A DNA stretch of 64,000 nt. Origin: Agarophyton chilense (Eukaryota; Rhodophyta; Florideophyceae; Gracilariales; Gracilariaceae). Location of the stretch: NCBI GenBank assembly GCA_030374765.1, contig JARGXX010000120.1, positions 1 through 64,000 of the forward strand. Direction: 5' to 3'. The notes under the pieces are model-generated. The model worked only from the letters and a program-made list of their open reading frames with translations, made no database searches and was not told where the DNA came from. Position numbers and translations under genes: made by a program. Positions 30,936 to 43,086 of this stretch are shown piece by piece; the first letter of the stretch is position 1; each line of letters starts with the position of its first letter.

Positions 30936-31544
30936 TGTCGTATAGTGGCAGAAGGTCTGACCATTGAGGTTGTCAATATACTACACCGACTTTGTAGGTG
31001 ATAGATGCGAGGAATCATCGGCCATGCAGCTCTGGGCGAGCTACCATCTAGCTGTTGTCAGCCACGTGTAGTGTTGACATGTACCATCGGGTTAAGTAAT
31101 TGGTAGTCCTTGCAATTGTAATTATATCTCTTTTAGTACAGTAGTGGAGTGGCCACCTGGCACTGTAGCCAGTGCTGGCCAGGTCTCTGACACTAGGTCA
31201 GAGACCGTGCCTTGCTGGCACCTCCCGGGTGATCTGGAGAGTGCAGTCCACTGCATATAGGGAACTGCACCTCCCCCATCCTAATCTGATAAAGACAGGC
31301 ACTACTTGGGTCACGACTATAACTTTTGGTTCATCGTTTCCCAACTAACACACAGGCTTTCCCGCGCGTTGACGCCTACCATCGTTCACCTACACGGTAT
31401 AGGCTAGTTGCCCCGCCGTTTGCCCCTGAGGGTTTGCACGGTGTTCTGTTACCATCGAGGTTTACTACGTCTACCTTCTAAGGTTGAGAGTCACCACGCT
31501 CCCGAGACAAGACAGTAGCATACCCCAGAGGTGATTGTACGACA
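30936..31544 (+). repeat. 5' LTR of gypsy element 1
   Basis: 609 bp, starts TGTCGTA and ends TACGACA. Contains a palindromic stretch around GGCCACCTGGCACTG...CAGTGCTGGCCAGG (31150-31185) that could fold in the transcript. Confidence 0.95.
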
Positions 31545-31547
31545 TTT

Positions 31548-31563
31548 TGGTCTCACGACTAAG
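31548..31563 (+). other. Primer binding site of gypsy element 1
   Basis: TGGTCTCACGACTAAG starts three bases after the LTR, in the usual place for a site complementary to a tRNA 3' end finishing in CCA. I cannot name the tRNA. Confidence 0.5.
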
Positions 31564-31691
31564 AACGTATTTTTAGGTTTCGTCGTACCTTCACGGTGTA
31601 CACGAGATTCCGAGAAGGATTGGACGCTCCTACACCTATTTGGTTTCAGGAAATCCCGCAAAGCAATACAGAATACCACTTTTGGTCACAA

Positions 31692-34600
31692 ATGGAACGA
31701 CCTAAAAGGAATACGCGTGGTGCGAGCGCCACGCCAAGCCATAAAGGTCCTAAAGGAGCCCCATCGGCTCAACCGATTCTGGAAAACCCCGAGGAGCTGC
31801 TCCGGCACCCTCAAGACAAAACCGTAGAGGTACATGGTCCGCCACCTATGGCAACGGAACCTCAGAGGGAATTACAAATTGAGGTTGCAGCTGAGAAGCT
31901 ATGGCCTCTGCTCGAAGAGAGAGCGAAAGCGCTCGTCACCCTCGAGGTCGAGGATGCATTAACCTTAAAGGAGAAGTCGGATACCCGGATGGTTTCGCCC
32001 TCAATGGACGTCGATGCATTTACCCGTATTGTGGTTGACCGAGCAGCTCAAGAGCTACCGGACAGGATACCTGAAATGGTGAAACATTATCTCTTTACAG
32101 ATACTAGGGAGCATGTTTACCGCGCTGTTCAGGACCTTTTGGTTTCCGAGGGATTCGCAGAATCCCGACCTACACAGGTGAACATCGCAAAGAGCATACC
32201 ACAAGGGTTCCAAATAGGTCATTTTACCCATTCCAAACACTTACCTACTGATAGTGAGTACCTACAAGGTCCGAGGCAGAGTCAAGAGGTCCCGGGGAAG
32301 GTGGATCCTCAAGACATTTATCTGCCACCAATTACTGGTTTCGTTCAAAAGGATACCCATGGAGGTGGTCCCAAGGACGATTCGTCTCACTCGTTGGATG
32401 AGAGACGAAGAAACTGAAAAGGGCAGAAGTGGAGGACGAAAAGGTGAAAGAATCGAGAGGATGATTCAGACCCCGACTCGTCAGACTCCAGTTCCGATAC
32501 GAGTTCATCGTCGGATGATGATAGTAAAGGTAAGAAGAAGAAGAAACCGAACAGGTCGGCGAAGAAGTCGTCGAAAAAGAACCGAAATGGTAAGAAGCGA
32601 TACAATGAGTCGCCCGACTCTGAGTCGGACACCGAAATGGACCTGGAGGTGCACCAACCGTTGACCGATATGTTCACCAAAGCGGTTGATTACAGGACTT
32701 ATCTGTTGATCAACAAGTCTTCTGAATACACCCAGGAGGTCGCTCAGAAGATTACTAAGCACCACAAGAAGCTCAGCTTTCAAATGGGTGACACAACCTT
32801 CACAGATACGGATCCTATTGCGGTGATTGAGTTTCTATAGAAGTTCAAGATTGCATGTGACCAAAATGGGTTTTGCGAGAGCGCTGCCATCTGGCTATTT
32901 CAGTTTTACATTAAAGGACAAGCATACTACTTGCTTCATGGTAGGCTCCGCGGCAATACCTTAGCGATGGATGAGGATGGCACGGAGATGTTGGAGCCAT
33001 ACCCAGAGGTGGTCAATTTCCTTTTGGAAACATATAATACCGATGAGGTTATCCAAGAGGCTTATGTGGAAGTCCTCGCCTACCAGCAAAGTTCTGGGCA
33101 TACAGAATCGGAGTTTTCACTTGCGCTGTGGAATCTGGCAACCCACTGTGGTAATGTGTTCACTGCCACTCGGTTAAAGTCGCTATTTGCCGACAATGTC
33201 GACAAAGTGATCCGTTCCCAGGTACGCAATTACCGGGCCACTAACCGAAAGGTAGTCTACCATGGGCCGGATCGACACTTCCAAAGCCTTTGAGATACCC
33301 TTCGGCTGGGAAAGAGACCAGCCGTGCCTCCAACCTCGAAAGATAAACCGAAAAGGTCGGTCTTAGAAATGGAAGATATCACAACCACAGAGGGTATCTC
33401 GTACCTCAAAGTACCTACAGGAACCGCTATCCACTTGGTTGCGACCCAGGGGCTGTTCCCGAAACTTTCGACGGTACAAAATTGGTCGTCAACGCGTACA
33501 CCACACTCGGTACAATCGCCTCCAAGTGCGGTGAGCTCGCATAGGATGCAGGGAGCGAGCTCCCATAACTCGCCACGCACATCCTACGCCACTGCTCCTA
33601 CCAACCAGGTTTCGAGGCCCCCCTCAATTGTGACGCGAGACCCCCAAACTGGAGGCCTTGTTTGCTGGTTCTGTCTCGCGACAGACCATTTGGCAAACAA
33701 TTGCGCTAACTTACCTCCAGGGATGAGATATCAGTTGATTCAGGCTCGCATGCAGAATCACCAACGCCTCTATGGGTCTTCAACGCAAACACAAAATAGG
33801 TTCCAACCCCGTACACCGGTACAGGTCAATACCATCGAGGAAACACCAAACTTGGACTCAACCCCCCCCCCCCCTCCCCGTAAAGGTGGAAAACACCGAA
33901 TGTTTGGCGAAATGGCCGAACCCAACCTGCAATTGGAAGGCCAATCGATACCCAGAACCTTGAAGGTGGAAGAGAACACGTCACAACCAGTTCCGGTTTA
34001 TCATATGAAGTACAACAACTATAAAGTACGTGCTTCAATGTGTTTCTTCGCCCACCTTGCGGTTCCAGTCTCCTGCGTGTGGGATACCGGGGCTGGCCCA
34101 AACGTCATGAACTCCCGCGTCATACCTGAAGCGGTACTTCGGAACTTGAGCCGACCTCCCGACAACAACCCGCTGGGGGATGCAAATGAGCCCCCATTAA
34201 ACCTTAGAGGTATGCTCACCACTGTGGTGGAGCTCGGACACCTCAAGGTAAGACTGCAATTCTTTGTTCTCGACCGTTTACCAACAGACTGCCTACTTGG
34301 TACGAACTTCATTGACAGACATGTCAAAGCAATCCTTCCTGGTTCCCATACCGTCGCCCTATGTCACGGGGGACGAATTGCCATTTTAGGTAATACGGAA
34401 ACCAAACGGGGATGGTTTTTCAAACCGAAGAAGAGGATATCCACCGAAACGGTCTCCAACAAAGTGCGCATTACCAAAAAGGTTGTTATCCCGCCAATGA
34501 ACCAAATATTGGTACCGGTTTCGTGTGCGACCCCCGGGCTGGTCATATTACAAAACTATCCGAGGTTAGCACATCGACACCTCACCTTGATGGCCAACGG

Positions 34601-37600
34601 GGTTGTCGACAACATCCCAAATCAACCCTTTAAGGTGTGTCTCAGTAACTTCAACAGTCACGACGTGAAGTTGCCGAAAAATACCAATGTTGGCATCGCA
34701 CTACCGGCACCACAAGGGGTCTTCACCATAGCTCACACTGATCTCGGCGAGGTCGCCTTCGATAAGGAAGGAGGGTGCGCAAATGCGTCCACAACCACAA
34801 AGGTATCGATAAATACCAACTTGGAAGCAAAGCTAACGGATAAGGCATCGGTAGGCAAAGAAAAGGAACCTGACCCTGAGAGGCAATGACAAGATACAAT
34901 CCAGATCGGTGAAGATAGCGGCGAAATGAGAGGTCGTATTCTCAACCTTCTGGAGGAGTTTGAAACCATGTGGTCAGGCCATCTGGGCCAAATTAAGCCC
35001 ACACAGCATCGCCTCGAGATCCTCCCTGACTCGAAACCGATTTATCAGCAACCATACCGTGCAGGTCTGAAGGCGAGAGAAGTAGAACTCAAAGAAGTGG
35101 AGCGAATGCTCCAAGAAGGGGTAATTGAACCAGCCAACCCAGATTGGGCTATTCCCGTGGTTCTGGTTCAGAAGAAAGGGGAGAACCGTACGAGGTTCTG
35201 TGTGGACTACAGGAGGCTCAATAGTGTGACCGTCAGGGATTCGTACCCGATACCTAGAATGGATGAGTGCATCGACTCCTTGGGAGATGCGCAGATATTT
35301 AACACGTTGGATGCTAATTGCGGTTATTGGCAGGTACCTGTAGGTGAGTAAAATCGAGACAAAACGACCTTCACTTGCCATGCAGGTTTCTTTCGCTTCA
35401 CGCGGATGCCATTCGGGTTGCGCAATGCTCCAGCCACCTTTTAAAGGGCGCTCGACATCATCCTTTCGAAGATTAAATGGACAACCGCCTTGGTATACAT
35501 CGATGATGTAATCATCTTTTCCAGATCGGTAAAAGAGCATTTTCCTGACGTACGCACCGTACTATCCCTCCTAGCTGAGGCGGGGGTGACGCTAAAGGTA
35601 TGAAAATGCGTCTTCTTTACCAGAACGGTTGAATACCTGGGCCACATCATAGGCCCTGATACACTAGAGGTTGCGCCGAGCAACATTAGAGCCGTACAGG
35701 AGGTCATGTTGCCACGATCCCAGACAGACGTACGATCCTTCATAGGTTTATGTAACGTCTATCGTCGCTTCGTGAAGGGATTCGCGAAAATAGCGGCTCC
35801 GCTCAAAAAGAAGCTCCAGAAAGGTGAACCTGAACGGTTTGAGAATCTATCGGACGAAAAAATGGATACCTTTGAGGAATTGAAACGAGCGCTGTTGTCG
35901 CCGCCAATCTTAGGGTTACCGAAAACAGGTCTACCGTACACGCTGGGTACAGATGCATCTCATGCCCAAATTGGTTGTTGTCTCATACAGGAGCAGAACA
36001 ACGGAGACAAATTACCTATAGGGTACTGGAGCCGCGCTATGAATGAGGCGGAGCAGAACTACACGGTACCCGAGAAGGAATGTCTAGCAGTAGTGTGGAG
36101 CATGTTGATGCTCCTTCCCTACCTTTATGGTGAGCGCTTTACGTTGCGCACGGACCACGACGCCCTAAGGTGGATATTCGGACTCGCAGATGCGTCTGGT
36201 AGACTGGCCCGTTGGAGGTTGAGACTGTCGGAGTTGGAATACGACGTACAGTACCGTCCAGGTATCAAGCACAACATAGCTGACGCTATGTCACACTTAA
36301 CCACCGCAGGGTTAGAGACAGAACCTGTGGACGATGATATCCCCTGCTTTTTGGTGTCATCAAACCAAAATAGTACCGGCGAACACCTAGAAGGATATTG
36401 AAAGTTACCTGAAGAAGGTGCTTTGCAGAACACCGACATGGCAACGCAGATACTGACCCTAGAGGAAACGAACGTCATGTCCGTAACTCGAGAGGAATTT
36501 CTACGAGAACAGGCCCAGGATGCGTACTGCAGAACCCTGGCTGACGATATTGGTTTCAAAGGATCACCGTTCGATGTGGACCACAATGGGTACATCGTGA
36601 GAAGGTCAACCTTGGATGGTAGCCGTCAAAAGGTGGTTCCGAAGGCGCTGCGCCCGAGAGTCTTGTATCTAGCACACTACCCGCGACTATCGGGACACTC
36701 CGGTGCCACCAGGATGTATTACACCTTGAGGCAACGGTTCTATTGGTTTCATATGGCCCATGATGTCTATACCTTTGTAGGTAAATGCGAATCTTTTGTT
36801 CGTACCCGCGGTGGTATTCGAAAGCATTGAAAGTACCTCAAGCTGTTTCCAGCAGCGGGTCCACTAGAGTTTGTTGCGATAGACCTTCTAGGACCCTTTC
36901 CCAAAACCGAGAATTTGTATCAGCACATTCTAGTGATCACCGACAGGTTCTCGAAGCTCACGAGAGCGATACCTTTAAAGGAGACGAAGTCAACCACGCT
37001 GGCGCTCGCGTTCCTCAACAATTGGGTCTACCCGTATGGTGCACCACTGTACCTACTTACCGATAATGGTTCAAACCTGGCATCGAAGTTCTTCGAAGCA
37101 GTCTGTAACCTCTTGGGTATCAAGCACTATTTCACTACTGCCTACCACCCGCAGACGAACGGACAGGTCGAGCGCTTTAACCACACATTAGTATCAAGGC
37201 TACGAAACTATACGGAAGAGCACCAAACTGGGTGGGATGAGCTGGTGCAACCACTCACCTACTCCAATAACCTTCAGGTACACCGGTCAACGCAGACCAC
37301 TCCCTTTGATTTGGTTCTTTCGCGACACCCCCCAGGTATGGTAGTGCAGGGAAATCATACCACAAGCACTGCAGCTGGCGCACTGACTCCTCCCTAGGTC
37401 AAGCGAAATACCCTTGTGGGGTTGAGGAGGGTTCTCAAACATGCAGATAGCCGCCTCACTGCAGCCCAGAAGCGGTACAAGGCCGACTACGACCGTAGGG
37501 TAACCAAAGTGGTCTCTGTATCTTCGGGAAAATATGTCTACATAGACAACCCACCTTCAGGTAAAAGACCACGACCGGGTGATGAAGCGGACGATGAAGC

Positions 37601-38201
37601 TATTGATAGAAATATCAATTCGAAGCTTCTACCCAAATCAGTGGGACCTTATAAGGTATTAAACGCATCAGACCACACCGTTACGGTTGACCAGGACGGA
37701 ATACCGAATACGATATCAACTGACGGTATTACTGTAGCACCTGAAACGGTTCAACATCGCATGGAGGCAGGCACCTCAACCCGAGAGCCCAGAGCGGTAG
37801 CTCTGCGCACTCGACCCTCGGAGGACCCCACCCCAATTGAGGTGAATGATGAATTACAACGGAATGATCCGGATTACATCCCTCTAACAGGGACGTAAAT
37901 GGAACCTCACACGGTAACAGCGGAAGCTCCCGACCCGGCTCCCACGCACGAAGCTCCCAACTCGGAACATATGAACCCTCGAGGTGGCGTTCCCCCGAAA
38001 GATTAGGACCAAACCTCAGAGGAATTTCCGGTTGACCGTCTTGTGGGCCACACGCAAACATACAATGGTCTGAAGTACACTGTCAGGTGGTACGGCTGGG
38101 GCCCAGAAGGGGACACCCTCGAACCCCCAGCTGCAATACTCCCACACCTCCGTATCAGGTATTGGCGCCGTCGCAAGGAGCCGATGCCCGCAGAAGGCTA
38201 A
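31692..38201 (+). pseudogene. Gypsy Gag-Pol-chromodomain polyprotein with 13 in-frame stops
   Basis: A single frame from ATG 31692 to TAA 38199, without net frameshift. Internal stops begin at 32415, 32445, 32838, 33291, 34887, 35349, 35442, 35601, 36399, 36828, 37395, 37896 and 38004. Domains: Gag; a CCHC knuckle (CWFCLATDHLANNC, about 33660-33705); aspartic protease DTGA near 34086; reverse transcriptase with intact YIDD at 35496-35507; RNase H near 35940-36300; integrase with D, D and E (AIDLL, TDNGS, NGQVERFN) at about 36870-37170; C-terminal chromodomain (YTVRWYGWGPEGDTLEP) near 38060-38130. The second Cys of the integrase zinc motif is Phe (36795). Chromodomain plus domain order place it among chromovirus-like gypsy elements. 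Confidence 0.93.
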
Positions 38202-38361
38202 CCTTAGACCTTCGTGGTACTCATGCTTAAGGAAGGGGAAGAAAAGACGTCGTTTTCCGCAGAAGGTGGACGTATATGCGTGTCAGACTACCTACAAGGG
38301 AGGGCACGAAAGAACAACCAAATGTAACAGTAGGAGAGACAAAAAGAGACAACAATTTACT
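38202..38361. other. Convergent junction with internal polypurine tract
   Basis: Between the ends of gag-pol and the antisense ORF. Contains the purine run GGAAGGGGAAGAAAAG (about 38233-38248), resembling a second or ancestral plus-strand primer. Confidence 0.35.
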
Positions 38362-40366
38362 TTAAGAAGGACCTGTCGGTTTAGGAGCAATGGAATCAGG
38401 AATACCCGGGTTATTGACTACCCACGGAGGAAAACCCGCAGAAATGCTAGGATCTATCGACCTAAGAGTTGGCGAAGGAGCTGTAGCCCCGCCACTGGGG
38501 AGAGGAGTCGAAACCAAAAGAGGATGAACGAAAGGAACAGCCGAAGTTGGTTGCAAAACCGCAGGGTTCAAGTTTGCACTTATAAGGGGATCTGTCAAAC
38601 GATCATATGGCACAGCAGCAGAGACGGTTGCCAGATTAGCAACCTGACGGGTAGCCAGTTGGTACATGTCCAACTGTAACTGATTCCGGAACGCACCAAG
38701 TTGGTTCAGGGCCTTCAGGTATTGCGCATGGTCCGGGAGCAAACCTTCAAGGAGCGTTAATGCAGCAACCACGGAGGTAGGCCCAGCCCTCTGAAAGTTG
38801 GTGACGCAAGACTGGCGAATTCGAGCCAGAAAACCGACCACGGCCGGAGAATCCATCATAGGTTGAGGCGGAGGCCGAGCAATACCCGCCAACAGAGGTC
38901 GAACGGGAACAGCAACCTGCGAGGAGCTCGGTTGAGTGGGAGTCACAACCATAGGGATAGGCGACTTTACACCTTGAGGTAAGGGCTCAGACGGGAAGGG
39001 ACCAGCATAACGACCAACTCGTGTCTCCACAGTACCGTGATAAGGTTCGGGACTCGCGGGAGCTCCATAAACAGGAGGATCCCCGGGATAGTATTGGGCG
39101 TGGCGAGGCATAATCTCCCAAGTTGCGGGATCGAAAGCCTCCCAACCTTGATGGGAATCCCAATGGTAATTCTCGCTCTGCTCGAGATACGAGTCCAAAT
39201 CGTTCACGGTATAATCGGTCCCCTCCACGATGTTCTCGTAACCAAATCGGGAAATATCCTGGGCAACCCTCGGAGGTATGAAGAAGATGCGACCTACAGG
39301 TTGAACACGATCTCGGTATATGTCAGAGTCAGGATTGCGACAATCCCAATCGATACCGTGACGGGCGGCATCCAGAGCCAGAATGGCAACCAATACGGTC
39401 CACTCTGAGAGGGCAATCGACCAAATGAGGTAATACCGCTCTAGGTTCCGGGAAATGTGACTCCCAAAGTACGCCAAGACCTGCGGAGTGGGCACGCTCA
39501 GTGATAACGAAACCTCAAAGGACTCCCACCACTCTGGACGGAGCACGTACCAATCGCGTCTGCCTGCCCTTCATAGGTCGTGAGAAGTACTCGACGCTAT
39601 GAAACATATGCATAACGCGAGTGTAAGAGTTGCGAGTGCGAACGCGACTCTCCGTTGCTGCATACTTGCCCCACCTACTACGGTCTGCCCAATTGATAGT
39701 GGTGAAAGGCCGATTCAGGGAACCCAAGTCAGGTGAAACCGGAAGGTAAGTCTCCGGAATCGACCGGTAGTGGCACACTTGAGCCACCAATCGACGGTTA
39801 GAATACAGCTCCGGTTCGATGCGCACATAGGGCAAGTCGCTCGGATATATCGGCGGGATGAAACAACTCAAAGATGTATGACGCTGCCGACTCTGGTAAC
39901 ATTCCAGTCGACCCTGAAGAGGTTGAGACTCTTGGTCCCGTTTCTTCAAGAGCAAGGGAACGGAGCGAAGGTGCTCACAGTCCCAACGGGACAAACCCAA
40001 GTAGGTATCCAATTGTGGTCTGGTAAGAGCTGCCGGCCATGACGAATTCCCCACCGCCACAGGCCAATCGTATTTCAACAGGTCATTGTTCGTCACCTGG
40101 TCGAAGGTAATACCAAAAGGTCCATACTGACTCGTGGTCCGGTTCGCTGCACCGAACGCGAGACTGTGAGCCCAATTGGTTTGGGTCGTCGAAGGAAGTC
40201 CACCACTGCGTTGCTACGGGTCAGCCGGAGTCCTAGGGGAGAACTGAGTCGCAGGGACAGGCATGCTGCAAAACCCAATGTTGGTAGGCGTTCGCGAAGT
40301 CGAGCGAGTCACCCTCTTGGTAATACCACCCCGTCCACGGCCACGAGATGGGCCGCTACCTGACAT
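38362..40366 (-). pseudogene. Antisense accessory ORF of gypsy element 1 (unknown function)
   Basis: The minus-strand frame begins at ATG 40366 (MSGSGPSRGRGRGG, an Arg/Gly-rich start). It meets one TAG at 40214-40216, continues in the same frame to about 39520, then shifts frame once into a 394-codon segment ending at 38362. The total is about 668 codons. The product would have an RG-rich basic N-terminus, a globular middle with many Trp/Tyr, and a Pro-rich region (near 38900-39100) followed by a helical stretch. No homology recognised. It is convergent to gag-pol and inside the LTRs, so it belongs to the element. Antisense ORFs between pol and the 3' LTR are known from plant Tat/Ogre-type gypsy elements; I see no way to claim homology to those. 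Confidence 0.65.
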
Positions 40367-41522
40367 GGTTGGGAAGGCTGTAGCTCGACCCGACGAACGA
40401 GGTGATGACTCGACCTCCACCGCCGCGGTGAACACCGGCGGGTATTCATCCTTCTGAAGTAGAGCCTCTTCGGTCCGTTCTGAGGAGACGTCTAACGGAT
40501 CCAACCTTTCCGGTAGTACCGACACCGACCTTTCGGGTACAACAGTGGCCGGCATGTGGTCGCGAGCGGGCCCAGACCTTTAAGGTATCGTGGAACGGGA
40601 CCAATCCGACCTTAAGGCATAACCGCAGGGGTATCAATCCCCTCGGAATCGCCGACTTTTTCAACCTCAATGGTGACCGGCATCTCACGCCTCTCGAGCG
40701 CTGGTGCTGCTTGTGGGGACAACCCACCCCTTCGAGGTATCCCTGACGAATCCACGATGCGGCGCGAGGTGCATCGACATGGTACCGCATCGGTTCGAAC
40801 GCGTGTGTGGAGGCGGCGCGATCCTGTCATCGCCTTGAGGGTTAACCGGAATGCAAAACCGGAAAAAGGTCGCGTAGTTACCGACGGGACCGCTCAACAC
40901 CAATAAGGTCTCACAACCGGAAGCTACCACCACTGACCCAGGCCAACATCTCATTAGTTGTATCCACGCAGGCTCAGGCGCCACCGGCGCCACAAGTCAA
41001 TCCTTACAAGGTAGACGAAACCTGAGATGTCGAAAAGCCAGGAAACCTTCAGGGAAAGCCGGACAGCACTATTACGGTCGCGACGCCGCCAATTAAGGGC
41101 AGCAATACCTGAAGGGTTGTCGAACCGTGGAGAGGACCAGGAAAGACGGCGCGCGCAGGGATCTAGGAGGGAACTGAAGTTTGGGTAAACGGAAAAGGTG
41201 AGATACCAACTTGATTATACGTGGGGCTATGCGGAAGCAGAATCGCAAGCAAGCAGGGCCACAACCAAAAATATGTCCGCGAGCGCGCTAATTACACTGC
41301 ATCGCCCTCATGACAGTCCCTAACTGAATGTTTGTCGCTCAATTCGTGCGCCGACGTCGTCGCGGGCCCTCCCCAACCGATACTGGCGCAGAGTTCTGAA
41401 CCTCAAGGGATCGCGCCCCGCGCGCAGACACCACTCCGATGCCCGCGTCGCTGTCGCTCGCTACACCTCTATGGTTTGATGGAAGGAGACACGGGGCGTG
41501 TCTCACGGGTAGGAAGGGGGTC
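40367..41522. other. Gypsy non-coding region before the 3' LTR
   Basis: No supportable ORF: frames on both strands are short and mutually overlapping. It would contain any promoter of the antisense ORF and ends in the polypurine tract at 41511-41520. Confidence 0.45.
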
Positions 41523-42131
41523 TGTCGTAAAGTGGCAGAAGATCTGACCCTTGAGGTTGTCAATATACTACACTGACCTTGTAGGTGATGGATGCGAGGA
41601 ATCATCGGCCATGCAGCTCTGGGCGAGCTACCATCTAGCTGTTGTCAGCCACGTGTAGTGTTGACATGTACCATCGGGTTAAGTAATTGCTAGTCCTTGC
41701 AATTGTAATTATATCTCTTTTAGTACGGTAGTGGAGTGGCCACCTGGCACTGTAGCCAGTGCTGGCCAGGTCTCTGACACTAGGTCAGATACCGTGCCTT
41801 GCTGGCACTTCCCGGGTGATCTGGAGAGTGCGGTCCACTGCATATAGGGAACTGCACCTCCCCCATCATAATCTGATAAAGACAGGCACTACTTGGGTCA
41901 CGACTATAACTTTTGGTTCATCGTTTCTTAACTACCACACAGGCTTTCCCGCGCGTCGACGCTAACCATCGTTCCCCTACACGGTATAAGCTAGTTGCCC
42001 CGCTGTTTGCCCCTGCGGGTTTTCACGGTGCCCTGTTACCATAGAGGTTTACTACGTCTACCTTCTAAGGTTGAGCGTCACCACGCTCCCGAGAAAAGAC
42101 AGTAGCATACCCCAGAGATGATTTTACGACA
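41523..42131 (+). repeat. 3' LTR of gypsy element 1
   Basis: 609 bp, exactly the length of the 5' LTR, with the same TGTCGTA/TACGACA ends. The target duplication CAATG follows directly. Confidence 0.95.
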
Positions 42132-42312
42132 CAATGATATTCACACAGTTTTTCACGCTGTAATTGATTTTACCATTGCGAAATATCTTCCTGTGGAGCA
42201 AAACCGAGCGACGGGAAGTGCTCTCAAGGTGTTCGAAGCCTTGCTCCCTGGGGGAGGCAGACTCAGAGACAGAGCCCTCCGTTCCACCCGTAGTGTGGGG
42301 TGTAACTACCAC
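42132..42312 (-). pseudogene. Upstream part of the ORF split by the gypsy insertion
   Basis: The minus-strand frame opens near 42312 and runs into the gypsy 3' LTR, where it meets a stop within a few codons. Without the element it continues in frame into 30935-30704. Residues include a Ser/Glu-rich start and a basic stretch (FRNGKINYSVKN). True start and family are unknown. Confidence 0.4.
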
Positions 42313-43079
42313 GGGGGATTCCGGCAGTACCGACGGAGGTGAGGGGTAGAAACCGTTGGATTGGGAATGGGTATGGGTATCCCAAAGAATGGGGGAAAAT
42401 CCGGCGAAGAGGAAAAACGGGGCGAGGGTCGGGCACTAACAGGCACCGGACCCGAGAACCAGAAAAGGGGCGAAACAACGAAAGAAACCCAATACAGGGG
42501 CAAAAACATGTCCTCGAAAGGAAACACAAAAAGCACGCAACAAGTAAGCAGAACCCCCACGGGGTATCGTGCACGCAGGTCGTCTGAGCGGTCCCAAGGG
42601 GGTGGTTGCACGGAACCCAAAGGTGGGCACTCTCCAAGTGGAGTCGTATCCCTACGCAGGCGTTGCTAACCAGAGCCCGTTCCGGGTTGTAAGGCCGAAA
42701 CGATGGCGACGAAGAACCTCTAAAGGTATCGAAGACCAACCTTGGTTACCATTTACTTTGAGCTTCGGACTGCCAGATCTCATCTCCCTAAGTAGGGCCC
42801 ACTAACTAAACTCTACAGTAGTGCACACCTGCTCAGGGCCATACACGTGGAGATCCCACTGTCAGGGCCCAAAAGTCCAACGTTCTAACAAATATCCGAA
42901 AATCGGTGCCAAAATTAAGCCACGTCTATCACGGGGCCAATCCAACCATGGGCCATCCGAAATGTCACTTCATAGGCGAACTCTAACCAGAAAACAGTGC
43001 CACCTCAGCACACCTTAGAGGGGATCATAGTCATAACCCTCGGGGGGTTCAATCCTCATTCTATGAGTTGCATCTTCAA
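42313..43079. other. No gene recognised
   Basis: Overlapping low-complexity frames on both strands (Gly/Lys/Arg-rich on plus, Phe/Pro-rich on minus), none recognisable. Possibly the 5' part of the split minus-strand ORF or a remnant of another element. Confidence 0.35.
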
Positions 43080-43086
43080 GTATCCC

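Larger units (their letters stand above)
30936..42131 (+). mobile_element. Ty3/gypsy retrotransposon with chromodomain and antisense accessory ORF
   Basis: An 11,196-bp element with TSD CAATG (30931-30935, 42132-42136) and two 609-bp LTRs carrying perfect 7-bp terminal inverted repeats TGTCGTA/TACGACA. Internal order: primer site, gag-pro-RT-RNaseH-integrase-chromodomain in one plus-strand frame (31692-38201), convergent antisense ORF (40366-38362), non-coding stretch, polypurine tract (41511-41520), LTR. The LTRs differ at about 30 of 609 positions by eye with no indel, so this copy is older than the copia insertions. It is inactivated by stops. Confidence 0.97.

Noticed and set aside
31692..38201. 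Reassigned stop codons as explanation for in-frame stops
   Set aside because: All three stops occur internally, while the array genes and the Tc1 transposase end normally at standard stops.
38362..40366. Antisense ORF as a host gene captured or an independent insertion
   Set aside because: It lies wholly inside the LTRs and I saw no separate duplication or inverted ends around it; capture in the distant past cannot be excluded.
30936..42131. RIP-like C-to-T hypermutation of the gypsy element
   Set aside because: LTR differences include about as many transversions as transitions by eye, and the nearby copia copies are not affected.
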